A program made the translations under genes and the position numbers. The notes below the pieces were generated by a model. It did no database searches, was not told where the DNA came from, and saw only the letters and a list, made by a program, of their open reading frames with translations. 64,000 bases of DNA from Piezodorus guildinii. Lineage: Eukaryota; Arthropoda; Insecta; Hemiptera; Pentatomidae. The DNA is taken from assembly GCA_023052935.1 (NCBI GenBank), contig CM041295.1, forward strand, positions 108,440,711 through 108,504,710, given 5' to 3'. Shown in pieces: positions 42,890 through 54,570 of the stretch; the first letter of the stretch is position 1; the number at the start of each line of letters is the position of its first letter.

Positions 42890-43390
42890 TATATATAATA
42901 TTTACAATCAGCCAAGGAAACTCCAGACTAAGCTTGCATCCAAAGTTCTAGCAGAAATAGCTGAACCCAGGAGATCCCAGAGCTTCTTACTCACTCGAAT
43001 CTCACCAGTAAGAGTAAGGAAAAGAACAGTGAGGGCGCTTGAGAGGAGAATCTACCGATTGCAAGAACTCCATTATAAATATTAACAAAAGCTCTTGGGC
43101 TGTGTCCGTTTCAACTTTCGTATTGTAGGGGTGAGTGAAGCTGGATAAGGATTCCGCTAGAGGGTTGAGAAGGTTGCTGAATAAGGTTCTGATGGAATGT
43201 CGTGAAATAGGTTATTATTTGTTACATTGGATGGAACATTATTAACTATTTTTATTATGAATTTGAATAAAAGGTTTGGATGCTTATGATGTTAGAGAAC
43301 TAAGCTGTTTCCCAGAGACCTACAAGCTTGGTCCAGAAAGGTTCAAGAATATTCTTTTAGAATGGATGTTTGTTTACAATTGAGACCCGA
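42890..43390 (-). mobile_element. Jockey-A LINE fragment, decayed
   Basis: Reverse strand. The left half (42950-43085) is 3' UTR shared with 39.75-39.9 kb ('caggagatcccag', 'gcgcttgagaggagaatcta'). The right half is the coding end ('gtgaagctggataaggattc', 'aaggttctgatggaatg', 'gatgttagagaact'). A 73-codon + strand frame here is a shadow. Confidence 0.68.
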
Positions 43391-43494
43391 GATTTTTTCT
43401 TAATTAATCTTTAAAATTGGGCTGGTCATCGGTGGAAACTGCTTCAGAACAATAAAAACACAAACATACTTCACTTAAAAGGAAAATCCGAAAT

Positions 43495-44620
43495 TACAGA
43501 AAATCCAATATAATATTTACAAAAAGTCTCCAGGCCACTGCCGTTTTAATTTTCGAAGAGAATTGTAGCGATACACAGTGGAAAATATGACCGATTTAGG
43601 TGGACAAAATTCTGAAACTTGTCTATATTCAACCTTTGGAGTCCCAGGACAAAAATGGAAAAAAATGTGAAAAAAATTATAAAAACTAATTAAGTTTTTG
43701 ACACGATTGGCGTTTGCCCAGTGGTCAAACATCAAATTTATGTGCTAAAATCTAAAAGTGTTTTCCGTAACTAAATTTTACGTTTGAAGTCCTAGAATAC
43801 GGAAAAAATGATACAAAAAATCTAATTATGGCTTGGAATTGCAAAAACCTGCTAATAAATGTATTTTATATCATTTAGGAAAATCTTGAAATTATAGATT
43901 GTAAAACTTTTGATTCGGAGTGTTGTGTCTGAAAAAAAATATGTATCACCCAAAACGCAAAAATTCTTTGTAATATTTAAAGACTAGAAGGATTGATAAA
44001 ACAAATCCTTGGGATAACTTGGGGATTATATAGTTTTTCGTTATTGAATAGGGGCATACATTTACAAATTGCTAAATTAACTCTAAAGGTGAGATTGCAA
44101 TGAATATTCAATAACGAGTTTGGAAATATAATGTCTTACCTCTCTCAGCAATGTCCATTGTTAAATAAAAGCAAAAAGACTTCGCTCTAAATACATCTTG
44201 AACACAATAAATGGCCATCGAACAATGACAATCCCACTGCCGGTTATAAGTCACTGATGTGAACAAGAATGATTCACTCACTTAATATTTATTTGTAAAC
44301 ACGGTATAGCGGGAAGTATTAGTATTAAGGGTCTTGCGAACTAATGATAAAAAGGTGAAGGCACCGGAAAATTTCTAAACTTTTGGCTTGACTTTTGTCC
44401 ACCTAAATTGTTGATTTTGCCCACTGTGCGATGGTTGGAACTAAATAGGATTAAACTAGAAGATTAATTTGGAAGGAAATAATATAGGGTATTGTAGTTT
44501 CCATAGTATTGAGTATTAACTATCTTTTAAAGAAATTTTGATGTTTAAAAATTTAGCTGCCCTTCACAGTTCATGCCTAATGGCCAAGGCTCAAGAATTT
44601 TCAGTAGGTTTCTTACTTCA
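43495..44620 (-). mobile_element. Jockey-A LINE fragment, split by a TIR element
   Basis: Left part 43495-43573 ('aagtctccaggccactgccg' and 'ttttaattttcgaagag') is the reverse of the protein's C-terminus (RRxxRQWP). The right part 44429-44620 resumes with 'cgatggttggaactaaatag' and 'aaaaatttagctgcccttca'. The two parts join collinearly with other Jockey-A copies if 43574-44428 is removed. Confidence 0.72.
43574..44428. mobile_element. Non-autonomous TIR DNA transposon, 855 bp, nested in Jockey-A
   Basis: Left end CACAGTGGAAAATATGACCG then ATTTAGGTGGACAAAA. The right end, read inward, is CACAGTGGGCAAAATCAACA then ATTTAGGTGGACAAAA. These ~36-bp TIRs are about 85% alike. The flanks share gcgat/cgat, but an 8-bp or other diagnostic TSD cannot be fixed. 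The interior is AT-rich with no transposase; the 72-codon frame crossing the left end is meaningless. The CAGTGG-type end would fit a hAT-like element, a weak inference. Confidence 0.75.
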
Positions 44621-45299
44621 TAGTCTTTATGTGCCGTTTATTTTGAAAGTGGCTTTTATTTCGATAAAGTACTTAAATAAAAAGATTGATCATTGATAAT
44701 GTCCCAAGGCACTGATGAAAGTGATTTAATTAATTAGTATTTAACAGTTCAATCACAGTTTTTGGGCAATTTTAGTTGAATAATAATTTAAATAAGATTA
44801 ACGTAATATACATAATATGTTTTGCCAAAAATAAACGTTATATAATTATCTATTAAACGTCAATGAACGATGAATAAATGAAAATGTCCAGAATTTATTA
44901 CTTCGTCAGGTTAGAAAGTTCGAAAATATTGTATTTACACCCAGGTATAAAAATATTAGATAAATCAAAACAGAAAAATTCAAGGACATAATTGACTAAT
45001 TATGAAATATATCACAGAAATATCATGGTTTTCTTCTATCCCTTTCATTCACAAAAAATGTAATGAAAAGTAAATTGGTTTTTTTTATATTTAAATTTTT
45101 TTACATTATGTAGATAAATTATGTTTTTAAAGTGTTGTAAATATAAGCAAAACATATTAAATTATGTCAAATGGGCTTGGGATCCTTCAAATTTTATAAC
45201 GAATCTGGTTATTAATTTTGAAAGTGGTCTAACAAGAAAATGCATATTGTCTACTTTATAATAGCTAATATTTCAATAGAAACCATAAATTTAAAAGGT
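44621..45299. other. AT-rich interval
   Basis: No supported feature. Confidence 0.45.
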
Positions 45300-46330
45300 T
45301 TAGATTGACCGAAGAAGTATGGCTCGTTATTATCTTCAGCGTAAACCCTAAAAATATCTCAATTTAAGTATAAGGACTTAAGCTACTTTTAAAATTGACA
45401 GCTCATAATTGAAAACATCTTGGATTTCTTCATGTCTATCAAGTCCAATATGATGGCTTATGTAGAACCGAAGGGGCAGTTAGTTCGCCAGTTGACGGCC
45501 GAGTCTAAAGGCATCTTTTAAAATATGATTGCCATTCAGAAAAACACAACGTTCAAAGAGACCTGCCAACATTCTGATGGCTAAGCTCTCCAATAAGAGC
45601 CTTCGTATGACATGGACGTCTTTAGAAGAACTTACTAAGTAAAAGCAGGACCTTGCAAAGGATGACAGTGAGTGAGCTTCAAAGGCTCTCCTTACCCAAG
45701 GAGTAGGTCTTTCCTAGTACCAATCTTCGAAGAAGATCTGAAAAAGAGAGTTTGATTGAAAAATAAGGATGTCAACGACGAAGTCTTGTCATGGTTCATA
45801 GTTTCTTAGGATAATTTGCTTCTTCTTTTATGCAGTTCCACTGAGTATAATCTTTTAAAGAGCCTTTAAATATAAAATTCAATTTTAAACGACTATTGAA
45901 GAAGGAAAAGAGTTCGGGGGAAAATATTGGGTGAGTAAAAAAAGTTGAAACGAAGTTTTTGAGAGGAGATACCCAGGCTTTGGTGAATCGAAAAATCGTT
46001 TTGTTCCAGCAAGGCGTTGGCCCGGGACGTCTCTCAAAATACGAAGCAGAATCTTGCTGATATGGATTCTATCAAACTTCTACAGCACCCAACACCCAAC
46101 TTAAAGGACAGGGTCAGAGGTTGGCGTTCATACAAATGATAATCCAGTAAACGTTGGTTAAATAGAGGGTTAGATAGAGGAGTAAACTCAAAATGCTTTA
46201 TTTTCCGGACAGCACAATAATAATTCCAAGCTAGAATTGTTGAGATAATGGACATTTTCATTTGGACCTTACTGTACTAATGAATGAATTTTGACCTTTT
46301 TACCCTGGCTGGCATAGATTGGAAGGCATC
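45300..46330. other. Unassigned, less AT-rich block
   Basis: About 1 kb with more mixed composition than its flanks ('gttcgccagttgacggccga', 'ggcgttggcccgggacgtct') and several short frames on both strands, including a 75-codon reverse frame at 46034-46261. No motif recognised. It reads like an old, decayed coding element rather than filler. Confidence 0.35.
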
Positions 46331-46857
46331 CTGGAATATCATGTCATTATTCCAGTTTATAAGGAGCTTAAAACCTGAAAAAAAAAAAGTAGTGTCTATG
46401 CTTTTGTTTCAATATATCCATAATCAGACGTAGTTTATTCAATACGTTTAATTTTCTTAATATGTTATTGACCTCTCAAATGAAAGAAAATCTCTCAAAT
46501 GCTTTAATACGCTCAAAATACTTGCGTAAAATATCTTCTTCTGGAAGCAAACAGACCTAATTCCTCATTATTAAATATATGTTAAACTAATTTTTCATTA
46601 TCTTACGAAACATTGAAAAAAAATAATGGAAAGTAATCTTTATACGTGAATCAGTATCAGAGTGAGTAAACTGGGAGTTATTATAGACTTATTTTTAAAC
46701 TCTAGGTGTTTTGTAAAATTCTATATTAAAAAAGTAATGTTTGACAATAGTATGATAATGACAATATATTTTAATCTAACTTGACAAAAACTATCAGAGA
46801 CTTATTTTATTAAAGAATAACCTTGATTAAAAAGGATTACATGCCACAGAGCCTTGT
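46331..46857. other. AT-rich interval
   Basis: No supported feature. Confidence 0.45.
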
Positions 46858-46960
46858 TAAAAATTATCTAGTGCGCGCCTAACACAACATTCACTAACCT
46901 TCATAAATTTAAATACAATTTTTCTATTTTTAATTATTCTAATGTTTTTTGGTTTGTTAG
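46858..46960 (-). mobile_element. Rep-A 3' end fragment
   Basis: 'tctagtgcgcgcctaacaca' and 'acattcactaacctt' correspond to the reversed Rep-A 3' end seen at 33787 and 63.1 kb. Confidence 0.5.
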
Positions 46961-47027
46961 TTCTATATTACATTTAGATATTACTGTATTTTTTTAATTT
47001 ATATTTTTCATTACTTTCTCTTTTCAT

Positions 47028-47807
47028 CAATTGAGACGTTGATTTCCAAAAAGTACTAAAGGACATTTTTTACAAAATTGATTTGTTTACATATTTGTAT
47101 TCTCATCAATTAGTTATATCTAAATCTCCTATTTAATTTTATCTAATGAACACCCAAGCCCTTTATAAACGCAATTTAGAAATCTAATTATTTTCTAAAG
47201 TAAATAATTGCACATTTAATTTCGTTCCAAATTATACCAAAACATCTCATTTCATATCTTTAATATGATGTTATTAATATACTAAAAAAACAATTCTGGA
47301 TTTAAATGGTAAAAGAATCAAATTAGCTAATTTAATAATATAATATTTAGTGATTTTCGCGGCTCCTGTAAAATTTCATAGAATGGATATAGTACCTTTT
47401 GGAAATCAACGTCTCAATTGAGGCGTTGAATTCCAAAAGGTACTATATCCATTCTAGGAAATTTTACAGGAAGCCCGACAATCTCTCATTACTTTATTAT
47501 TAAACTACCTAATTTCGGTCTTTTCGCATTAAAATCTAGAATTGTATTTTTACTACATTAATAACATCATATTAAAGTTTTGAAATTAAATGTTTTAGTA
47601 TGAATTAGAACGAAAGTAAATGCGTAATTAGTACTTTTAGAAAATGGCCGAACTTCTAAATCGCTTTTTTTAAGGACTTTGGAGCTCACTAGATAAAATA
47701 AAATAGAAGATTTAGATTACAAAAAGTGATGAGATTACAAATATGTAAAAAAATCAGTTTCGTAAAAAATGTCCTTTAGTACCTTTTGGAAATCAACGTC
47801 TCAATTG
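47028..47807. mobile_element. MITE-1 inverted dimer
   Basis: Two 393-bp MITE-1 copies in opposite orientation, 47028-47420 and 47415-47807, overlapping in one shared CAATTG. Each has the terminal repeat (CAATTGAGACGTTGATTTCC...) at both ends, so the terminal motif occurs four times, two of them back to back at 47400-47440. Interiors correspond in reverse ('cacatttaatttcgttcc' versus 'gaacgaaagtaaatgcg'). No coding potential. Confidence 0.85.
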
Positions 47808-47859
47808 TTGTAATCATTGTAAATAATTATTGCAATCATTAATAGTATTAGTTTTTTTA

Positions 47860-47881
47860 TATGTGTTTTTTGGCCAGTTGT

Positions 47882-47912
<31 letters not shown>

Positions 47913-47975
47913 GTACATGTGTATTATTCTCAAGGGACTTAGTCCCAGAATAAAGTTCTTTTTTCATTCATTCAT
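47860..47975 (+). mobile_element. CR1-B LINE 3' UTR end
   Basis: 'ttttttggccagttgtag', a long T run, then 'caagggacttagtcccagaa', 'taaagttc' and a CATT-repeat tail. A short (about 115-bp) dead-on-arrival copy. Confidence 0.72.
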
Positions 47976-48818
47976 GCAATCAAATTCGAAATAAAACCAA
48001 TAAAAATATTACTTTTTGCTACCACGGAATCCTTTTTTTTTCCTCGATTAAATAATAAAAAAAGGATTATTATAAAAAAAAAACCTTGAAATTACTATTT
48101 ACAGAATTCACTTATTATTACTTTATGCGTTACTCGTATAATAAGCAATTAATAACTTATTACATCAAACTTCAGATTTTAGTTTATATTTTTTTCTAAA
48201 ATCTTCCCAAGGATATTTTATAGTTCTGCATTGCTACTCTAATTCTCGAAAAATAAATAATTTGGAGAAATATTTCGGTTTTCTTATTTGTTTTATTATT
48301 ATACTGTTTCATAATTCGTACTTATTTATTCAATTCCGAGGATCAGTTATGGTAAATACACAAAATTATAGATGCTTTGGAGAAAACAATTTCGAAAATT
48401 TAGTATTTAAGCTATGTCTCATTATTTCAGTGAGGATAAAACCTTCCCGACATTAAATTCCATTCAATTATACAATTAGGACGTAACTGACCAATAGGAT
48501 TATTGAATTTGGTTATTTAATTTTACGGGCTCCATGAGAACTTAATCCTACATTTCAAACGAGATCACTTAATTATAGAAGGTGTTATTAATTCCAATAT
48601 AATTAAAAAGTAATATAACTAATATAAGTATGTGATGGATAGCATTGCGCAGTATAACAATAAAACAAAACTGTTTTGCCTTTTTTTTCTTTTATTTTAT
48701 TTCAATTAGAGCAATTCAACACGATATTAATAAATGATTTGGTAGCCCCTTCCACGGTTATTAATTATCTATTGTAGATATAAATATATTTCATATAAAC
48801 TTCAAAAATATTCCAAGT
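47976..48818. other. AT-rich interval
   Basis: No supported feature; a 64-codon frame at 48262-48456 is not recognised. Confidence 0.45.
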
Positions 48819-49145
48819 ACATAAAAAAAATAAATAAAAAAAACCTGTACCACTACAACTCATGAAGATTTTTGGGCTCAGTACATGTAGAGATTCGTAC
48901 TGTTGCTAGGCCAACGGCTGTGCAGTGAGCTGATTCGGCCGAGATCACGCTCAGCCGCCAGGTTTTTCCCCATTTTTGGTTACCCACTTTATAGAGGCTG
49001 CGTGTGCCCCAAGAGGGTCTTCATACCCTAAGATCGCCCTCCCGGCCGAAATAACAGAATAAATGATATTCCGCCACAGCCGGGATTCGAACCAAGGACT
49101 CGGAACACAGTAGACTAGCGCTTAACCCACTAGACCACGCCGCTC
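48819..49145 (-). mobile_element. SINE-2, full-length
   Basis: Nearly the same as 9107-9425. Read on the minus strand: head gagcggcgtggtctagtggg, B box ggttcgaatcccgg, body with 'gattcggccgagatcacg' (+ strand). The left end is again an A-rich run on + (T-rich on the SINE strand). Confidence 0.88.
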
Positions 49146-49279
49146 TCTGCCAATGTCATAAATTACGTCATAATTAGTGAAAATAATTTATTTCATTCAT
49201 TGACAGTGTCATTCCATCTTTGCTTTTGTCAATTTACAGGGATATTTTATTTCCTCTTTAGTAAAAACAAAATATAAAG

Positions 49280-49340
49280 TAAGATAAGAAGTATTTCGGT
49301 CGTGAAAAAAATCGAATCTGAGTTTTCGAACAATCAAAAA
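49280..49340 (+). mobile_element. Rep-A 5' core fragment
   Basis: 'agtatttcggtcgtgaaaaa' and 'tcgaatctgagttttcgaac' match the Rep-A 5' core; only about 60 bp remain. Confidence 0.5.
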
Positions 49341-50029
49341 AAGAATATATGTAAACATATAGTGTTATTATGATTGTTGAAGGTATTTCAAGTTGATTCC
49401 AATCACCACCTGCAAAAAATGATCTACATAAATTCGAATAGTAAAAGAAAAAAAAAGGAAAATTATTCACATATTTACACAATATGGCAAATAATTCGAT
49501 TACATTTAGTAAAGTATAATTTAATTTATTATTGTAATTTTTAAAATGTATAAAGTTGATTTAGGACAACTCAGGTATGTAATCAAAGACCCGAGTTTCT
49601 AATTTCATCATATCGCCGAACACAAGAAAAAACAAAACAATATATATTAAAAATAAGACAGACAAATTCATATAAATTCAATATCACTCGAAAAGTAAAT
49701 TTGAGCTCCATATTTGTCCCTCGTATTTGCTTACAGCTATATTTCATATGACAATGTTTCATTTCTGAGAAAGCTGTTATTAATTTCTCTACATTCATTT
49801 CTTTCTTTTTTTTTTTTTTGTTCTGTTTGTTTTTGTTATTTCTTTATTAAATTTAGATTAACTGACCTTTTGAAAATTTGTTATAAAAATTATTTATTAT
49901 TTAATATTTATTTATATTATGATATATATATTATACGTATTATTTAAACGATTTCATCTTTCAAATTTATCAAAATGTAGTTTTGATAACAGCTGTTGAC
50001 CACAGGGAAATACAGGAAAAAAAGTGGGA
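49341..50029. other. AT-rich interval
   Basis: No supported feature. Confidence 0.45.
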
Positions 50030-50200
50030 GGAAATATGATTAGTAATGTAGGATAGACGTATGTAAGAACCCTTGGAAAGAGCACGATTTAGCAATAGTT
50101 AATCTACCATAAAATAAGTCGTAAAGGTTAATAGAAAGTAATTATAGGCCTATTAACTTATCAATATGTTGTGATGAGGGAGGTTATGGTGATTCAGTAT
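50030..50200 (-). repeat. Rep-B fragment
   Basis: 'ccataaaataagtcgtaaag', 'cctattaacttatcaatatg' and 'gagggaggttatggtgat' follow the order of 52070-52170, so this is a second minus-strand Rep-B piece. Confidence 0.55.
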
Positions 50201-50324
50201 TGCTACTGTAGAGTATAGCGATAAACTCCAGCTCAAACAGTGCTTTCTAAATAAAGGGCACTACACTGAATGCGAAGGCGTCACTATTATAGAATAATGT
50301 CACGATTCCTGGTTTTCGTTAAAT

Positions 50325-50940
50325 CTTTTTTTTTATTCATTTATTTATTGATATTTACAACTGTATTGATTAATACATCTAGTAAATTAGCCGTTAGATA
50401 AAACGCATGAAAAAAACATGAAGAGAAACTGCCCATTGGCAGCATTCCAATAGGTAATCTAATTAGAAGGTCTCGAGGCAATCTTCTTTTCAGACGGAGG
50501 ATTATCAGGAATGGAAGAGGAAGCTAGGATTGAAACTAGTGGGTAAGAATGGGAGTGGAGTTTGTCATGGAAGGATTGATACCTGGTTTGGGCCAAATCA
50601 GCAACATAAGGAATATTAAGGTCTTTATGGATGGGCTTATTCGTGACAAAGTAAGGAGCGTAGAGGATTTTTCGAAGGATTTTGGAATGTAAGGATTGAA
50701 GACGGGAAGAATTTGATGGTTTAGTGGAGCCCCAAAGTTCAACAGCGTAAGTCCAGATAGGTCTTATAATGGTCATGTAGATGAATCTTTTGTAATTAAG
50801 TGGAAGGTTAGATCGTCTGTCTAGTGTTGAAGTAACCAAAAGCGGCGAGCAGTTTCTTGTCGTTTCAGTCTAGTGTGGGGATTCCATATTAGACGTTTGT
50901 CAAGTAGAAGTCCTAGGTAGCGGATCTGTTTTTAACTCCT
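50325..50940 (-). mobile_element. Jockey-A2 LINE, 5'-truncated
   Basis: Reverse frame 50839-50459 (126 codons): RRSNLPLNYKRFIYMTIIRP, IWTYAVELWGSTKPSNSSRL, QSLHSKILRKILYAPYFVTN, HKDLNIPYVADLAQ, ending ASRPSN by frameshift just before the usual R-rich end. Upstream LTWNPHTRLKRQETA and YLGLLLDKRL are in another frame (50900-50830). The T run near 50327 marks the A-tail. Catalytic core absent. Confidence 0.82.
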
Positions 50941-51627
50941 AAGCTCATTTTAATACAATTTATATTTATATTTATATTTGTCAATTTTTCCTGAAGATTT
51001 ATGAGGAAATTTTTACATTGCATTTAACTTTCTCTTTAGATAAAAGTTCCATTAATTTGTAAGTTGTTTCCGTTGTTAATTAAGCACGAAACATGTCTAT
51101 ATAATTATAAATATATCTGATCATAAGCTTTTAATATTGAATCATAAGAATGCAGTATTTAAATACAAATTATTGCATTATAAAAATGCACAGTTGCATC
51201 GAAAGATTCTTAAATAATTATCATAAATAACTGTTTCTTTTTAAAATCAGGGATTTTGCTTTAGTTCTGTGATTTGAGATTTTTCCATTACGTCATTCTG
51301 GACTGAAGGTGGTGGTGCCGTCCTTGTCAACAATTTCGAAACGTTTGACGTCCGAGGTTAAGTGCTAAAGCAATTGTAGATATTGCCATTTCAATTACTA
51401 TAATTGATTATGTCCTTTTGAAGTTTATTCAAGAGGTTACGTATAAATAGTTTATATCAACGCGAAATTATATACTGCGATTCCCCGAAATTAATCCCTG
51501 TAATAAAAGATATAAAACTACTAAATGGGTCATTAATAATTGTAAAGATTATTTTGTGTAGATTTCATTAATAAATTCATAAATCAGAAAATGATCACGT
51601 ATACACAAGCACACGTATATTCTTATC
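50941..51627. other. AT-rich interval
   Basis: No supported feature. Confidence 0.45.
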
Positions 51628-51881
51628 ATATATATATATATATCCTATAGAGTGCCCTGTGTTAGCCTGAGTGGTGTGCCGGTGCTCAATAAAATTCTTT
51701 GTTGCAGTGAAAAGGATCCTATGTGTATTCATGGACGGAGGATCGAAACGTCAAAATAAAGAAAATTAAGAAGGAGTATTGGTTTAATGGCCCAAAACCC
51801 GAATTATTTAAAACAAAATTATAATATAAAAAAAAGGGTCGATGAATTAATTTCTTGTATATATATATATATATATATATC
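51628..51881 (+). mobile_element. Possible Penelope-type end with (TA)n tracts
   Basis: 'gacggaggatcgaaacgtca' (about 51735-51754) resembles the GAAACGTC box; the first hammerhead box is not convincing. TA runs at 51628-51643 and 51859-51881. A similar 'gaaacgtaggttggag' sequence with 'tattggttt' occurs near 58.69 kb. Confidence 0.35.
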
Positions 51882-51939
51882 CTGGTAAGCCACAATACTG
51901 TTTTCACCACAATTTAGGGCATTCTTTCCTGAAGGTTTA

Positions 51940-52280
51940 TAGGTAAAATGCATAGCAATTTACCTTTTCTTTAAAGGGGAAAAATAAATTCAATTTTTTT
52001 TTCCTGAAATATAAATAGTAACATTGACGTATAATATACTGTTTTAAAGCGTAAGATTTTAGGAAAGTTAATATACAATAAAATAAGCCGTACAAGTTAA
52101 TATAAAGTTGTTGTAAGCCCATAAGCTTATGAACTTATTTTATTGTTAAAAAGGGAGGTTATAATAATTAAATGTACAGGATCGTGCAAATTATATTTTT
52201 CCAATAAGTACGCAAGATCTTAGAAACAATATTACGTACCGAATTGTAACTAACTTGTTAACATAACTTTAAGTTGTGAT
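51940..52280 (-). repeat. Rep-B interspersed repeat
   Basis: 'tacaggatcgtgcaaatta' and 'acgcaagatcttagaaacaa' are the reverse of 18500-18580, and the left part ('aaaataagccgtacaagtta', 'cttatgaacttattttattg') continues the match. Two minus-strand frames here are shadows. Confidence 0.65.
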
Positions 52281-52599
52281 AAATCTATAAACTAGCATTA
52301 TTATTAATTATTTCAAATTTAATACAATTTCATGTAAACGGATATTTCACTGTAAACTCAATAGGGTTTATATGAAAAATTAATTTAACTTTCAAAGTTT
52401 AATTAAAGTAGTTCATTTGAAATATAAAATATTAATTAACCGAATAAAATATGAAATGTTTTTATTTCTGTTGTTTCTGAATACATACATAGCAATCAAG
52501 TTTCCGTTATCAGATTGGGTGACAACGACTAGATTTCATTTATATACGTTGGGGAGAACGGTAGTATAGGAGGTGGAGAAATAAATGATATTTCAATGA

Positions 52600-52850
52600 A
52601 TTCAATTAAGATTTAGGCAACGGCTACAAGCTAGGAGTTCCAAAATACGGTAGATCGAGCAAAAAACAATTTCAAGGAGGCCGATCTGTGAGAAGGTTTG
52701 TATCTACCTTGTATCTAACTCAGAGTTTCCATTCGCAACATGCCCTGATAATGACCCACAATGGGGGTCGAAACTTTGGCAGAAAATAAACTATTGAAAC
52801 TACTCAATTGTTTCATTCACCGACCGCCACCCGGACAAATTCCTTTTAGT
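52600..52850 (+). mobile_element. Penelope-type 3' end with hammerhead-like motif
   Basis: At about 52750-52790: CTGATAA, a GACCC...GGGTC stem, then GAAAC. The first box has one changed base (G to A), which should inactivate it. It ends with 'caccgaccgccacccggac', shared in reverse with 20340-20370. Confidence 0.5.
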
Positions 52851-53424
52851 TATAATAACTATAAATAGTCAAAATATAAAATAAGGACACTGGCTAAAGT
52901 AAGATAACTTAAATTTCTTTTCATTAATTCATGATATTATTGGTTAATAAATGTAAAAAACTTTTGGACCCCTTCCTCCTCCTAAATTGAATCTATAGAA
53001 TATCTCTCTGGAATGAGCCCAACAAAGTTGGAAAGGATGATTTTAAACTTTTGACACTGTCGCAGGGCTGTAAATTTCACTATAAGAGGAACGGGAGAGA
53101 GAATATTACGGCTAAAAGCGATTGATAGTAAAGAATCATAAAGGAGAAAAAGTTTTAAAAGAAAACAAAGTAAGAGGCTTAGTGGAATAAGTTATTGCAA
53201 GAGCACGTATTATAGGGTTACTCTGTATCTTTAAAGTATAACATTCTATTTTGTCATTGACTTTTAATTAGTATTATCTAATAGCAATTTTAAATATTAT
53301 ATTTTACATTATCGTTTCGTATGAAAGAAGTAAATAAAAGAAAGAAACAATTGCATGATGAGCTGTATATAGTTACATTAAATATTTGTTATCATTGTTG
53401 TTGTAAGATGAATTGAGTGATATT
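52851..53424. other. AT-rich interval
   Basis: No supported feature. Confidence 0.45.
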
Positions 53425-53480
53425 TCATGTCATCTGGGTTCTAAGACTGAAACGTCGAAACTATATGTTTATCACTTAGA
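53425..53480 (+). other. GAAACGTCG-containing Penelope-like end
   Basis: 'aagactgaaacgtcgaaact' resembles the second hammerhead box and its surroundings, but no first box is seen. Weak. Confidence 0.3.
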
Positions 53481-53481
53481 T

Positions 53482-53992
53482 GTTTATTTTTTTATTTAAC
53501 GTCACTTTTATGCTAATGTAGCTAATCGGACGATGATATAATTGGAATAATAAATTTTATCTATCCATGTTTAATCATGATAGTAATCTTCAAAAAGTAC
53601 CTGACATCGCACAGATTTAGGACCACATTTTAGGTCCCCTACGTTTTTTACAGATGTGACCATTGCTCGTCTTAATGTGTAAACATTTCTCGCAAATCGA
53701 CAGGAAAATTCTAATTCCCTCATTTTACTATATCTATATGACTTTTTGGGTCAACCACTTTAGATACTAGCTAATATGCAAAACAATGCTTAAAAAAATA
53801 ACAGCTAAAGATGATTTTAGCATTGCTTGTTTTAATGTGTAAACTTTATTTGCAAGAGTTCTATATCTATAATACGTTTTGGATATCCAAAGAACCGATA
53901 ACCATGTATTTTTTACTACCTTTAAAAATTCATACGACCATCTGCCGGGTTTGAACCCGTCACCTTAGGCATAGAAGACTGGTATGCCATAG
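53482..53992 (-). mobile_element. SINE-1 copy with an internal ~260-bp insertion
   Basis: Reverse strand. The tail-side half (53482-53650: 'gctaatcggacgatg', 'ctgacatcgcacag') and head half (53910-53992: 'catctgccgggtttgaaccc', 'ggtatgccataggt') are SINE-1. Between them lies ~260 bp of other sequence that itself contains two related ~40-bp runs ('attgctcgtcttaatgtgta' and 'attgcttgttttaatgtgta'). Confidence 0.72.
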
Positions 53993-54354
53993 GTACCCCC
54001 ATCATTTATATGTAATAAATTACTTACTTTTTTTTTCATTATATAAATTAAGCTGGTATGTAGTACATTACCAGTTAGATTGAATTTCAACTATTATTAT
54101 TATTATTTTATTACTTATATTTATATTACTTTTCATTTCATTTCATATTTTAATTATTGTGGTGTAATGTAATTTTTTTGTATAATTTACCACCTGTAAT
54201 TGGGCCTTGGCCTATTGGTGGATGATTTAAAATAAAATAAAATAAAATTTCTCATGATTTAAATACAATGGACTTCCTATGAAAAATGAATTGATGATAT
54301 TATGTTATGACTGCAGATTTTTTAATATATTTTTTTTCAAATAATGGTAAAAAA
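53993..54354. other. AT-rich interval
   Basis: No supported feature; ATT-rich microsatellite-like patch near 54090-54115. Confidence 0.45.
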
Positions 54355-54570
54355 AAATATTAACGAGGGAGATCGGGCGAGGTCTAGTAAACAGAGCTTT
54401 GGATGACTGTTCTCCGGGTCACAGGTACGAATCCAGTTGTCGCAGAATAATTATTTATGACAATGGGCAGTTCAGCGTGTTTTTTGCCTAATCACCTTGT
54501 ACGGCCGTTGGCCAAGAAACAATACGAAACAAAAGACTCTTTACTGATCTATACACGGTATTTTTATGCC
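54355..54570 (+). mobile_element. SINE-2 copy, diverged
   Basis: Head 'cgaggtctagtaaacagagc' and B box 'cacaggtacgaatccag', then 'tcgcagaataattattt', 'acggccgttggccaagaaac' and 'aatacgaaacaaaagactct', following the SINE-2 order. The middle ~60 bp of the body is deleted. Confidence 0.65.

Noticed and set aside
42864..43085. 73-codon basic protein (R/K-rich)
   Set aside because: Antisense of a Jockey-A 3' UTR segment shared with 39.75-39.9 kb.
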